In this document: piece by piece, positions 13,661-21,065 of the stretch
Numbering within the stretch: position 1 is the first letter of the stretch
Layout: the number at the start of each line of letters is the position of its first letter
Notes under the pieces: model-generated
The model's input: the letters and a program-made list of their open reading frames with translations, nothing else
The model's database searches: none
What the model was told of the DNA's origin: nothing
Source of the DNA: Leptolinea sp. UBA1437
GTDB taxonomy: Bacteria > Chloroflexota > Anaerolineae > Anaerolineales > Anaerolineaceae
Length of the DNA stretch: 21,065 nucleotides
Direction of reading: 5' to 3'
Assembly: GCA_002329625.1 (NCBI GenBank)
Contig: DCTP01000147.1
Location: forward strand, 9,253-30,317
Position numbers and translations under genes: made by a program

Positions 13661-13792
13661 AATGGTTATTTGACCATCCTATTCTTTTTTTCAATCTTAT
13701 CAGTTGATCCGAATTGTTCAATGAAATGTTATCATGATTTAAGTTTTAAGAGAAAGATAAAAAAAGAACGGTTCGGTTGAGAAAAAATATCG

Positions 13793-13819
13793 TTGAGCGA
13801 ATCTTATCTATGGTATAAA
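13793..13819 (+). promoter_or_regulatory. Candidate promoter of the yifB/comM-like gene
   Basis: TATAAA (13814-13819) preceded by TGG forms an extended -10; a TTGAGC hexamer lies 15 nt further upstream. The start of transcription would be about 37 nt before the ATG. Confidence 0.5.
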
Positions 13820-13862
13820 GAGAGACAGTTTAAAGATTTACATATTTTTGGGGGAGTCCCTA

Positions 13863-15386
13863 ATGCTGGCAAAAGTATATTCCTGTACAGTTACGGATCT
13901 GGATGGCGATATTATCGAAGTCGAGGTCGATAATTCTTCTTATGGTTTACCTCAGACTGTAATTGTAGGATTAGCGGATACGGCAGTTCAGGAAAGCAGG
14001 GAGCGGGTAAGATCTGCGATCCGAAACGCAGGCTTGGAATATCCGCGGAAAAAGGTCACCATTAATCTCGCTCCCGCAGATTTGAGAAAAGAAGGACCCT
14101 TCTTTGATCTGCCAATCGCGATCGGAATTTTAGCCGCCAATCGCATTATTCCATTAACTGCTTTTGAAAACAGCTTGATTATCGGTGAACTATCTTTGGA
14201 TGGCTCGGTTCGGCATGTCCGCGGTATCTTACCGATTACAGCCAAAGCTAAAGAATCCGGATTTTCTCGGATTTATGTTCCGGCTTGTGACGCACGGGAA
14301 GCTTCCTTAATTCCCGATATCGATGTTTTTCCGGTAACATCTTTGTCTGTTTTGTATCATCATTTTATTGGGACAGAACAAATAAAGCCGGCTGGACCGA
14401 TGAAAATTACACAGGCAATTCCGGAGGTATTAACCGATTTTAAAGACATTCAAGGGCAGGAACATGTCAAACGGGCGCTGGAAATAGCGGCTGCCGGTTC
14501 GCATAATATTTTAATGGTAGGTCCTCCCGGAACCGGAAAAACTCTGATGGCTCGGGCTCTGCCTTCCATCTTGCCGGCTTTAACCGTTCAGGAAGCTTTG
14601 GACGTTACCCGGATTTATTCTATCGCCGATCAGTTGCCTTCCGATCAGCCTTTGATCCAAAGCCGGCCATTCCGTTCCCCGCATCATACCATCAGTAATG
14701 TCGGATTGGTCGGTGGCGGGAATCATCCGAGACCGGGGGAGATTTCGATGGCACATCATGGTGTTCTTTTTTTGGACGAATTCCCGGAATTCGGTCAGCG
14801 CGTTTTAGAAGTTTTACGTCAACCGTTGGAAGACAAAGTCGTTACCATTTCACGGGCTTCGGGGTCCGTAACTTTTCCAGCTAATTTTATGTTGGTTGCT
14901 GCGATGAATCCGTGCCCATGCGGGTTTTATGGAGATCCGGTCCATCCCTGTCATTGTTCTAATTCGGCGATTTCAAACTATCAAAAACGAATTTCCGGTC
15001 CGTTGATGGATCGGATCGATATTCATGTAGATGTCCCTCGAATTGAATTTCAAAAAATCAACAGTCAAAAAGATCAGGAACCATCGGCGGCGATGCGGGC
15101 TCGGGTAGAGAAAGCTCGTGAAATTCAGCGGCAACGTTTTTCGGAAAGCAAGAATATCAGTTGCAATGCCGAAATGCGACCGGCTGAAATAAAAAAATTT
15201 TGCCAACCGGATGACGAAGGAAACCGGCTGATGCGGATGGCAATGGATCGGTATGAACTATCCGCTCGGGTATTTCATCGATTATTAAAGTTGGCTAGGA
15301 CTATAGCGGACCTTGAAGGGGCCGAAAATATTCAATCAGCTCATATTGCAGAAGCCATTCAATATCGTCCCCGACAGACTGAATAA
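13863..15386 (+). CDS. comM: YifB/ComM family Mg-chelatase-like AAA+ ATPase
   Basis: A 507-residue AAA+ protein. In naturally transformable bacteria ComM is a hexameric helicase that drives branch migration during integration of incoming DNA; in many others the role of YifB is unknown. The N-terminal domain of about 1-170 has the ChlI/Lon-like fold with V-G-L-A-D, E-S-R-E-R-V-R-S-A and L-A-P-A-D-L-R-K-E-G. The Walker A motif G-P-P-G-T-G-K-T is at 220-227. H-H-T-I-S-N-V-G-L-V-G-G-G precedes the Walker B-type L-F-L-D-E-F-P-E-F. A Cys cluster (N-P-C-P-C-G followed by C-H-C) and S-G-P-L-M-D-R-I-D follow, as expected. The ATG at 13863 has GGGGGAG six bases upstream; an in-frame TTG at 13848 lacks such a site. 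No competence genes adjoin it. Confidence 0.94.
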   Translation: MLAKVYSCTVTDLDGDIIEVEVDNSSYGLPQTVIVGLADTAVQESRERVRSAIRNAGLEYPRKKVTINLAPADLRKEGPFFDLPIAIGILAANRIIPLTAFENSLIIGELSLDGSVRHVRGILPITAKAKESGFSRIYVPACDAREASLIPDIDVFPVTSLSVLYHHFIGTEQIKPAGPMKITQAIPEVLTDFKDIQGQEHVKRALEIAAAGSHNILMVGPPGTGKTLMARALPSILPALTVQEALDVTRIYSIADQLPSDQPLIQSRPFRSPHHTISNVGLVGGGNHPRPGEISMAHHGVLFLDEFPEFGQRVLEVLRQPLEDKVVTISRASGSVTFPANFMLVAAMNPCPCGFYGDPVHPCHCSNSAISNYQKRISGPLMDRIDIHVDVPRIEFQKINSQKDQEPSAAMRARVEKAREIQRQRFSESKNISCNAEMRPAEIKKFCQPDDEGNRLMRMAMDRYELSARVFHRLLKLARTIADLEGAENIQSAHIAEAIQYRPRQTE

Positions 15387-15397
15387 GATTACCGAAT

Positions 15398-15407
15398 AGG
15401 TATACCT
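15398..15407. repeat. 10-bp palindrome between convergent genes
   Basis: AGGTATACCT is its own reverse complement and sits in the 40-bp gap between the yifB-like and M1 peptidase stops. No proper terminator is visible there, so the convergent transcripts may overlap. Confidence 0.25.
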
Positions 15408-15426
15408 TTGTACGGAACCCAAAACA

Positions 15427-17214
15427 TTAATATGATCTTAGGATTTCTTCATAGGTAGGGAACCCCGGCATTTCCGGAATCACATCATAAACAAGCCATT
15501 TATTAACCAGATCGGATAAATCATAACCCGCGACTTCGCTGAATACCGCGATAAATTCTTGGGTGTCGATCACATCCCACGCATAGCGTTGGACAATCGT
15601 CTGCATCGCTTTGTCGAATTTCTGTTCACCCAGTTCCAAAAAAAGCGCATAATAGACTAGCGCGCCCCCCATGTAGGCATTTAAACTATACATATTTTCT
15701 ATTGTGTTATTAATGGATTTTGGTCCATATAGCTTTTTCGATGCGCCGGATTGGTTTTCAATACCCAAAATCGTCAGGAGTTTTTGATCCAAAAGGGGCG
15801 TGACCAGAGTCATATTGCAATAATTCGGGACAATTTCCCAAAATTCCTGAAGGTTTATCGGGTCTGCAGAAACTCTACCTTTCAATGTTTGGATGGCTTT
15901 TTCATCTAAAGTGAGATTACAAATCGCTTCGATAGCATCTTTCACGATTTCCGGATCTTCTAATTCGATCGATCGACCGGCATAGCTATTGGTAAAATCC
16001 TTTGCATATTGCTTGACATCCTCAACCTGAATCGATAAATTAGCCATGGTTATATAATCATCCTTCAGCGTTTGTTCAAACCCTCCAGGATTACCGTTGC
16101 ATTTTTGCCATAACGCTTCCGCATAAGTTGCGAACCCTTCTTTGATCCAAAGTTCACTCCAATCCGCAATTCCAACCAAATCACCGATCCATTGATGTGC
16201 CAATTCATGGGCGAATCCAGCTTCTCCGGCATAACTCATATCATTTCCGTAGACGGAACGGGTTTGAGTTTCAAGGGCGCCGCCGAAGGATTTGTTAACT
16301 ACAACGCTCCCTGCATCTTTGAACGGATATTTCCCGAGCATTGGTTCAAAACAGGCTATCATTTCGGGCATCTCATTCGCCCATTTGCGGAATTCTTCTT
16401 TCATATCCAATTTTTGTTGGATAAAATCGAGTTGAGTTAACTCCGGTCGAATCTCTTTCTGATCCATATCAAAGGAGTCGATACAGACCGTATACAGATA
16501 AGGTGTCATGGGCGCTTCCGATTCATAAAAGTAAGTAGCAGTCCCTGCCATATCTTCGGTTACGGAATAGGAAAAGGGACTTTGTGGTTTTAATACCGTT
16601 CCGTCGGAAAAGCGTATCTCTGATAAATGACCGTTGCTTGCGACGGCATATTTTGCGGGAACGGTAACGGAAGTTGAAAAAGTGGCTTTATCACTCAGCT
16701 TATCGTTACAGGGGAACCATTCGGCAGCCAGAGTCGGTTCGGAAACGATGCAAAACGGAGCAATCTCTGAGGTCACCGGTTCAGAAGATGACTGAAAAAT
16801 TTGTTTTTCTTCGGCTAATCCCGAATAATTGATTTGAATTTTGTATTCGCTACCGGCTGTCACAGGATATTCGATGATCAGATCATCTTCTGTCAATTCA
16901 TAATTAACCGGGCTGTCATCCATGTTCAATTCACTGATCAGATAACGATTACTGAAATCGAGAGGAATTGAATCGGCATCGATGAGCGCATTTACCTTTA
17001 AAGTTACATCTCCATTCAACAAGTTTGTTTGATCATCCCATGAGAATTTAATATCGTAATGCTCAATTTCATATTCACAATGACCAGCATGAGGGAAAAA
17101 AGTGTCGGGTTGGCAATTTTCGGCATTATCAGCATGGGAGGGAACGGAAAAGATTAATTGGAAAAAGAGGATGAATAAAAAGAGAAGAATTTTTCGATTC
17201 GAAGATTTCGCCAT
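15427..17214 (-). CDS. Secreted M1 family metallopeptidase (aminopeptidase N-like)
   Basis: A 595-residue zinc aminopeptidase predicted to trim N-terminal residues from peptides outside the cell. Residues 1-28 form a Sec signal peptide (N-R-K, hydrophobic 9-23, cleavage near S-H-A). The N-terminal beta-domain spans about 45-250. The exopeptidase motif appears as G-G-A-L-E-T (311-316) instead of G-A-M-E-N, a variant I believe is common in bacterial relatives. The zinc motif H-E-L-A-H is at 336-340, followed after exactly 18 residues by Glu359 in W-I-K-E-G. Near 514, Y-M-G-G-A-L-V-Y-Y is the usual helix that follows the catalytic region. There is no ERAP-like C-terminal domain. Several paired Cys (34, 46, 155, 169) suggest disulfides. 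The start at 17214 has GAAGGGAAAG upstream. Released peptides could feed the binding protein at 6922-8667; that is inference. Confidence 0.93.
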   Translation of the reverse strand: MAKSSNRKILLFLFILFFQLIFSVPSHADNAENCQPDTFFPHAGHCEYEIEHYDIKFSWDDQTNLLNGDVTLKVNALIDADSIPLDFSNRYLISELNMDDSPVNYELTEDDLIIEYPVTAGSEYKIQINYSGLAEEKQIFQSSSEPVTSEIAPFCIVSEPTLAAEWFPCNDKLSDKATFSTSVTVPAKYAVASNGHLSEIRFSDGTVLKPQSPFSYSVTEDMAGTATYFYESEAPMTPYLYTVCIDSFDMDQKEIRPELTQLDFIQQKLDMKEEFRKWANEMPEMIACFEPMLGKYPFKDAGSVVVNKSFGGALETQTRSVYGNDMSYAGEAGFAHELAHQWIGDLVGIADWSELWIKEGFATYAEALWQKCNGNPGGFEQTLKDDYITMANLSIQVEDVKQYAKDFTNSYAGRSIELEDPEIVKDAIEAICNLTLDEKAIQTLKGRVSADPINLQEFWEIVPNYCNMTLVTPLLDQKLLTILGIENQSGASKKLYGPKSINNTIENMYSLNAYMGGALVYYALFLELGEQKFDKAMQTIVQRYAWDVIDTQEFIAVFSEVAGYDLSDLVNKWLVYDVIPEMPGFPTYEEILRSY

Positions 17215-17278
17215 TTTAGCACTTTCCCTTCACAATTGAAGATAAGGTAATTTTACTTTTATTCCGGTTCAGAAAAAT

Positions 17279-17366
17279 GAAACGATAAAAGATACTGAGA
17301 ACGGAAAAAGGGGGATGTGAGAAGGTTTCCCTCTCAGTTTCTTTTTCAATAAAAAAGGATACCGAG
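17279..17366. repeat. Diverged direct repeat, copy 1
   Basis: It begins GAAACGATA, then A-AAGATAC, then a purine-rich stretch, then a hairpin (TGAGA to TCTCA) and a T/A-rich tail. Copy 2 begins 149 bp downstream in the same orientation with the same order of elements. Confidence 0.5.
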
Positions 17367-17427
17367 AGGTGTGAAAGGAATAATGTTTTCGGGAAATAAT
17401 TCCAGAAGAGTTTTCGGGCGGCGAAAA

Positions 17428-17505
17428 GAAACGATACAAGATACCCGAAGCAGAGAGGATTATGAGGATTTTTCTCTGAATTTCTTTAAAAAAAGAGATC
17501 GATTG
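17428..17505. repeat. Diverged direct repeat, copy 2
   Basis: It opens GAAACGATA, C-AAGATAC, then has CAGAGA to TCTCTG as a hairpin in place of copy 1's TGAGA/TCTCA, and ends in TTTCTTTAAAAAAAGAG. The first 24 bases match copy 1 at about 19 positions. Similarity beyond that needs gaps. Confidence 0.5.
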
Positions 17506-17646
17506 CAAATATGAATTTGTTTTTGATTTCCATAGGAGGAGATCTGCGGGAGCAAAACCATTCCGAAAGTGAATCGGAAACCGCAATTTCGAATAAGTTC
17601 TTAAATATCAGAATAAATGTCACGTTATAAAGGGGAAGGTTTTTAT

Positions 17647-17675
17647 TTGACAGAAATAAAATTTTCTATTACGCT
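17647..17675 (+). promoter_or_regulatory. Candidate promoter of the serine hydrolase gene
   Basis: An exact TTGACA at 17647-17652 is followed after 17 nt by TACGCT, a weak -10. A second weak possibility, TTGTTT with TATTTT at 17 nt, lies nearer the gene. The strong -35 makes some promoter activity here likely. Confidence 0.4.
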
Positions 17676-17711
17676 AAAAAACAGTCTTTAATTAAACTAC
17701 TTTTGTTTAGT

Positions 17712-17731
17712 AAAATATAAATTTATATTTT
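17712..17731. repeat. 20-bp perfect AT-only palindrome before the serine hydrolase gene
   Basis: AAAATATAAA followed by its exact reverse complement, 46 bp upstream of the start. It may be an operator or DNA-unwinding element; being pure A/T, part of the symmetry could be chance. Confidence 0.4.
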
Positions 17732-17776
17732 GATATTTCGGGCTGAAGTATGGCGATTAAGAAAGCGATGAGATAA

Positions 17777-18955
17777 TTGAGTATCACTGAAACCCCTTCG
17801 AAAATTGAGAAGATCCTCCAAGATGCCGCTGCAAGCAGGTTATTACCCGCTTCGCAGATTTGCATTGTTCGCGACTCTGAAGTAATACTATCCGAATCAT
17901 ACGGATATGTACCGGTCGGTTCCAAAAAGATAAAGACTCAGAAGCTGACTTTGTTTGATTTGGCTTCGGTGACAAAACTTTTTACCGCCACAGCTTTTAT
18001 GCGATTGGTAGATTTGAACCTCATTTCTTTAGAAGATACGGTTTCAAAAATCCTTCCGGAATTCAGCGGAGAACGGCCGATCGCTCCATATGAAGATCCG
18101 CTCAATCCGGGAAAGTTAATATCGGTCGATCATGGTTTTACGGGAATGGTCGATGCTGGAGAAATTACGTTTCGTCAACTGCTTCGCCATTCATCGGGGT
18201 TACCCGCCTGGCGTCCGTTGTTTACCCAGCCCACTGTTTCCGCCGCAAAACAAATGGTTTTTGATACTTTTTTCAGTTATGAACCGGATACCGATGTGGT
18301 ATATTCCGATCTCGGTTTTATGTTAGTCGGGTGGGCAATCGAAAAAGTTTGCGGTATGGGTCTGGATCAGGCGATTGATCATTTTGTTTTGAAACCGCTT
18401 CAATTGACTGAAACGGGTTTTCGCCCCTTATCACGTGATTTCAATACACCCTTACCGCTTCCGGCAGAAGGAATTGCTCCGACCGGTATTTGTGCGGTTC
18501 GGCATAAAATCTTAGTCGGCGAAGTGAATGATGAGAATTGTGCCAGTTTGGGAGGAATATCCGGGCATGCCGGTTTGTTCGCTACCGCAGAAGAGCTGGC
18601 TGCTTTCGGACAATCTTTTTTGGATGAATCTTCTATCCTGACATCGGAAAGCATGAATGAAATGAAAAGAGTTCAAGCCGTCAGCCAAGATGGCTTAGTC
18701 CGACGAGGAATCGGCTTTCAGTTATGGTCGGCTGATCCGAATGCCAGTTATGCGGCTTTAAGTCCGGATTCTTTTGGGCATACAGGTTTTACCGGAACGT
18801 GTCTTTGGGTCGATCCGCAGCGTCAAATGGTCATTGCATTCTTGACGAACGAAGTTTCCAACGGACGAAAGAACCGAAAAATTCTTCCGATTCGAGCTCA
18901 AATTCTCACTGAAGCGGCGACAATTTGTCCGGTTTCCGCCGATATTCCCGGCTAA
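17777..18955 (+). CDS. Serine hydrolase of the class C beta-lactamase/EstB family
   Basis: A 392-residue protein of the penicillin-binding-protein-like fold, covering class C beta-lactamases, DD-peptidases and EstB-like esterases. The nucleophile motif S-V-T-K is at 64-67 (Ser64, Lys67). The second motif is Y-S-D at 176-178 where most have Y-x-N. H-T-G at 335-337 stands for K-T-G. The stretch V-N-D-E-N, S-L-G-G-I-S-G-H-A-G-L-F-A-T-A (250-271) is typical of the EstB-like group, which makes esterase or muropeptide hydrolase more likely than true beta-lactamase. There is no signal peptide, so it probably acts in the cytoplasm. A TAA directly before position 17777 forces the TTG start, since no ATG or GTG follows near the N-terminus. 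That TAA ends an 8-codon frame from 17750, which may couple translation. Substrate unknown. Confidence 0.88.
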   Translation: MSITETPSKIEKILQDAAASRLLPASQICIVRDSEVILSESYGYVPVGSKKIKTQKLTLFDLASVTKLFTATAFMRLVDLNLISLEDTVSKILPEFSGERPIAPYEDPLNPGKLISVDHGFTGMVDAGEITFRQLLRHSSGLPAWRPLFTQPTVSAAKQMVFDTFFSYEPDTDVVYSDLGFMLVGWAIEKVCGMGLDQAIDHFVLKPLQLTETGFRPLSRDFNTPLPLPAEGIAPTGICAVRHKILVGEVNDENCASLGGISGHAGLFATAEELAAFGQSFLDESSILTSESMNEMKRVQAVSQDGLVRRGIGFQLWSADPNASYAALSPDSFGHTGFTGTCLWVDPQRQMVIAFLTNEVSNGRKNRKILPIRAQILTEAATICPVSADIPG

Positions 18956-18977
18956 AAAATCGATCAAATTTCCGAAT

Positions 18978-19010
18978 AAAAAAAGCCGATATTTGTAATC
19001 GGCTTTTTTT
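18978..19010. terminator. Bidirectional intrinsic terminator
   Basis: A perfect 13-bp stem, seven A-T pairs plus GCCGAT/ATCGGC, with a 7-nt loop, lies between the convergent serine hydrolase and LPKTG protein genes. It carries a T-run on either strand. Confidence 0.93.
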
Positions 19011-19021
19011 GATTTGTATTT

Positions 19022-21065
19022 CTATTTTATCGAATGCTTATTCCTAAGGAGTCTGACGCCGAGAATGAGCGCCAAAAGAACCATCACCACTAAAATCATC
19101 ATCGGAATATTCCATTTGTCGGCGACACCGGTTTTTGGCAAGGCGGTGGATTGAGTTACCGAAACTTCCGTCCCGACATTTTTTCCGATAACGACAAGTA
19201 TTTCGGTAGCTTCGGCGGTAGGAGTACTCCCAAACATGATCAACCGCGGATTCAAATCAATTCGATTTTCAGAATTATTTTGGATCGGAATGGCGGTGCC
19301 TGTTTCCGGTTGAATCGGTGTTTCCGGTTCCGTGGAAGGTGCGTTCTCAGCTTTATTCAAATCATTTGTCAAATCATTTGTTTGTTGCAACGAAGGTTCG
19401 GCTGTCGGAATTTTTTCGGATGTTTCCGGCTCCGTATCGGAGGATATCTGTTTTGTCGGAACTTGAATTTCTTCCGATGAATTATCCCGTTGCGGAATGA
19501 AGGCTGTCGGAGAAAGAGAAGGGATGGATAAAGAAGTCGGCTCAATCGCCGGTGCAGTAACTGTAGGCGGTACCGTCGCCACAGAAGTGATCGTCGGTGT
19601 CGGTTCATCTCTGCCGGGAATGATAAAAGTTATGAATCTTTGAAAAATATTCGGTTTCTGGGCTGGCTGTACTTCGCCGATCGTTGCGGTTGAAGTTACC
19701 GTCGGTGAATTTGTCGGTGTCTGAACCGTCTCCGTATTTTTCGCGCTCGGGAAAATGAAATAGAAAAAGCGTTGGAAGACATTCGGTTGTTGCGTGGGTT
19801 CAATAGTCGGAACAGGGGAAGGTGTCGAAACAGCGATTGAAGTTGATTTTGATACGACCTCGGAAGAAGGCTCTACAAGGACCATCGTTGAGGAAGGAGC
19901 CGATGGCGAAACAATTGTATTTTCTATGGCAGATTGATCATTCGACGAAATGACTGGCACGACGATTGTTCCGCCCAAATAACCGACGGAACTGGCAGTG
20001 GCGACAGTTCGGTCGGAACCGGCTTGTATATAAGTCGGGACCAGGGTATCGGCGTTTTTTTCGGTCGGCTGAGCGGAAATCGACGAAGGCATCAGTTGGG
20101 CAGGAGTACGTATCAGTTCGGGTGTCCCTTCAACAAAGTTTTCGATCGAGACCGAAATATTTGTGCCTGTCACGGATTCTTTTCTCTCTTTTTCAGGCAG
20201 AACGGTCATTGACTGTGAAAATTCCCGCGTATTCACTTCCATCGGGACAGCTGTTTCAGCGATCGGTGTGCCAGTGAGACCTGTTTCCGAATCGCTGGCT
20301 TTGGTTATTTCAGGGCTTTCCGAGCCCCGGACTTCAGGATGTTTCGAAGTTCCAAGCGTTTCAGATGTGGATTCATTCAAAAACGGATTTTCTTCGGTAA
20401 TTTTCAGCGGTACGGCGACAGTGGGAGTTACCGAAGGAACCGAAACCCAGTTCGGATTCAGAAAAAACAAAATCTTCTGGAAAAAATTCAGATTGTAAGT
20501 CGCTTTTTCGGATTCCACCCCTGTTGTCGAGGTGATTTTCAAAGATTCGGTCTTTTCTGCGGTAATTTCAGAACGCTCCGTTTCTTTTATTACACCGGTC
20601 GCATTTTCCGTTAGCTGCGAATCCCGAATCGCGGGAGCGGAAACGATGGGGATTACTGTATCGTTAATTGCCAGTTGATCCGAAACTGTATTATGAACAA
20701 CCGTCTCGGTGCTTTGAATCAAGGTGGAACCCGTTACGGCGATACCGGTATCGACTGTGAGTTTTTCCGATTTCTCAGAAGGCATCGAAGTAGACGGTGT
20801 CGGAGTCAACTTGTCAGAAGATCCCTTAACCTGGGCGGTAGAAGCCGTTTCAATCGTTTTTCCTTCTTCCGCGGATAAAACGGTTGAGCTGCTTATCTGC
20901 CGAGTCTGAATAGGGGATTGTTGACCTTCTGTTAATTCAACTGTCGGGGTTTTGTTTGTTTGGACCTTCACGGTGTCCGGTTTTTTATATAAAAAGAAAA
21001 AAACACCGGCGACAAGGATTATAGCGATAATGATCCATGACGGGAATCTGTTCCCTGATCGCTTG
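19022..21065 (-). CDS. Ser/Thr/Pro-rich surface protein with membrane helix and LPKTG sorting signal (start lies beyond the right edge)
   Basis: The frame is open to the right edge, so 680 residues are visible. A GTG at 20971 is not the start: upstream codons in frame encode K-R-S-G-N-R-F-P-S-W followed by a hydrophobic helix (I-I-I-A-I-I-L-V-A-G-V-F-F-F-L-Y) and K-K-P. The middle, about 600 residues, is low-complexity and rich in Thr, Ser, Pro, Glu and Val, like an extended cell-surface stalk. Three copies of a 12-residue motif N-h-F-Q-[KR]-h-h-x-F-[IL]-x-P interrupt it. The C-terminus has L-P-K-T-G (bases 19127-19141), a hydrophobic segment of about 20 residues and the basic tail R-N-K-H-S-I-K, a classical sortase signal. 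The N-terminal helix may be an uncleaved anchor or a late part of a signal peptide, or may follow a cytoplasmic domain outside the window. Function unknown. Confidence 0.82.
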   Translation of the reverse strand, partial: KRSGNRFPSWIIIAIILVAGVFFFLYKKPDTVKVQTNKTPTVELTEGQQSPIQTRQISSSTVLSAEEGKTIETASTAQVKGSSDKLTPTPSTSMPSEKSEKLTVDTGIAVTGSTLIQSTETVVHNTVSDQLAINDTVIPIVSAPAIRDSQLTENATGVIKETERSEITAEKTESLKITSTTGVESEKATYNLNFFQKILFFLNPNWVSVPSVTPTVAVPLKITEENPFLNESTSETLGTSKHPEVRGSESPEITKASDSETGLTGTPIAETAVPMEVNTREFSQSMTVLPEKERKESVTGTNISVSIENFVEGTPELIRTPAQLMPSSISAQPTEKNADTLVPTYIQAGSDRTVATASSVGYLGGTIVVPVISSNDQSAIENTIVSPSAPSSTMVLVEPSSEVVSKSTSIAVSTPSPVPTIEPTQQPNVFQRFFYFIFPSAKNTETVQTPTNSPTVTSTATIGEVQPAQKPNIFQRFITFIIPGRDEPTPTITSVATVPPTVTAPAIEPTSLSIPSLSPTAFIPQRDNSSEEIQVPTKQISSDTEPETSEKIPTAEPSLQQTNDLTNDLNKAENAPSTEPETPIQPETGTAIPIQNNSENRIDLNPRLIMFGSTPTAEATEILVVIGKNVGTEVSVTQSTALPKTGVADKWNIPMMILVVMVLLALILGVRLLRNKHSIK

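Larger units (their letters stand above)
17215..17776. other. Long divergent intergenic region, no convincing gene
   Basis: These 562 bp separate the M1 peptidase and serine hydrolase genes. They hold a diverged direct repeat, a consensus -35 element and a 20-bp AT palindrome. A 105-residue minus-strand frame (17269-17586) and a 42-residue plus-strand frame (from 17383, with an AAAGGA just upstream) both cross the repeat and show no domain or codon pattern that I trust. Confidence 0.5.

Noticed and set aside
13115..13780. 221-residue plus-strand frame opposite wecB
   Set aside because: Antisense to a gene with every catalytic motif intact; it is a shadow.
17383..17511. 42-residue plus-strand frame with an AAAGGA just upstream
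   Set aside because: Plausible ribosome binding site, but the frame runs through repeat copy 2 and the codon pattern is not convincing; noted only in the region entry.
17269..17586. 105-residue minus-strand frame in the long intergenic region
   Set aside because: Crosses both copies of a diverged nucleotide repeat, lacks a ribosome binding site that I trust and has no recognisable domain.
1..21065. CRISPR arrays, toxin-antitoxin pairs, phage, transposase or biosynthetic clusters
   Set aside because: No spaced identical repeats, integrase, transposase or defence motifs were seen on either strand.

Overview
The window looks like ordinary chromosome from a mid-to-low GC (low 40s percent by eye), probably monoderm bacterium. 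The mix of genes fits the Chloroflexota class Anaerolineae: a clostridial-type cellobiose phosphorylase, an orphan family-5 peptide-binding protein, secreted Cys-containing proteins, a CoA-disulfide reductase fused to rhodanese, and a Ser/Thr/Pro-rich surface protein with an LPKTG tail. That assignment is inference from gene style, not a marker gene.

Layout. At the left edge is the 5' part of a secreted protein gene (minus), then murI (minus). Divergent from murI is a tight plus-strand cluster: a CorC/HlyC-type CBS-domain membrane protein, cdd (start overlapping the previous stop), recO (6 nt later) and an intracellular GH94 cellobiose phosphorylase with its own strong ribosome binding site. 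This cluster ends at a bidirectional terminator shared with a convergent solute-binding protein gene. Upstream of that gene lies about 1.2 kb with no intact protein gene. It holds the decayed remains of an M20D amidohydrolase (one in-frame stop, a frameshift, two deletions) and a well-folded tRNA-Arg with the unusual anticodon GCG behind a good sigma-70-type promoter. Next come a CoA-disulfide reductase/rhodanese (minus) and about 1 kb of AT-rich DNA. That DNA contains one convincing unlisted small gene: a 40-residue, Lys-rich protein with its own promoter, Shine-Dalgarno and terminator-like hairpin. wecB (minus) and yifB/comM-like (plus) are divergent. A secreted M1 metallopeptidase (minus) and a serine hydrolase (plus, TTG start) are divergent across 560 bp that carry a diverged direct repeat. 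The window ends with a minus-strand gene running off the right edge. It encodes a surface protein with a membrane helix, about 600 low-complexity residues holding three copies of a 12-residue aromatic motif, and a sortase-type LPKTG tail.

How the genes relate. Several products concern the envelope: MurI (D-glutamate for peptidoglycan), WecB (UDP-ManNAc for surface polysaccharide), the secreted M1 peptidase, the peptide-binding protein and the LPKTG protein. The orphan binding protein beside a dead M20D peptidase gene suggests a peptide-uptake locus that has partly decayed. I found no defence system, CRISPR array, transposase or phage genes. The items most worth checking are the tRNA-Arg(GCG), the Lys-rich microprotein, the M20D pseudogene and the triple motif in the surface protein.
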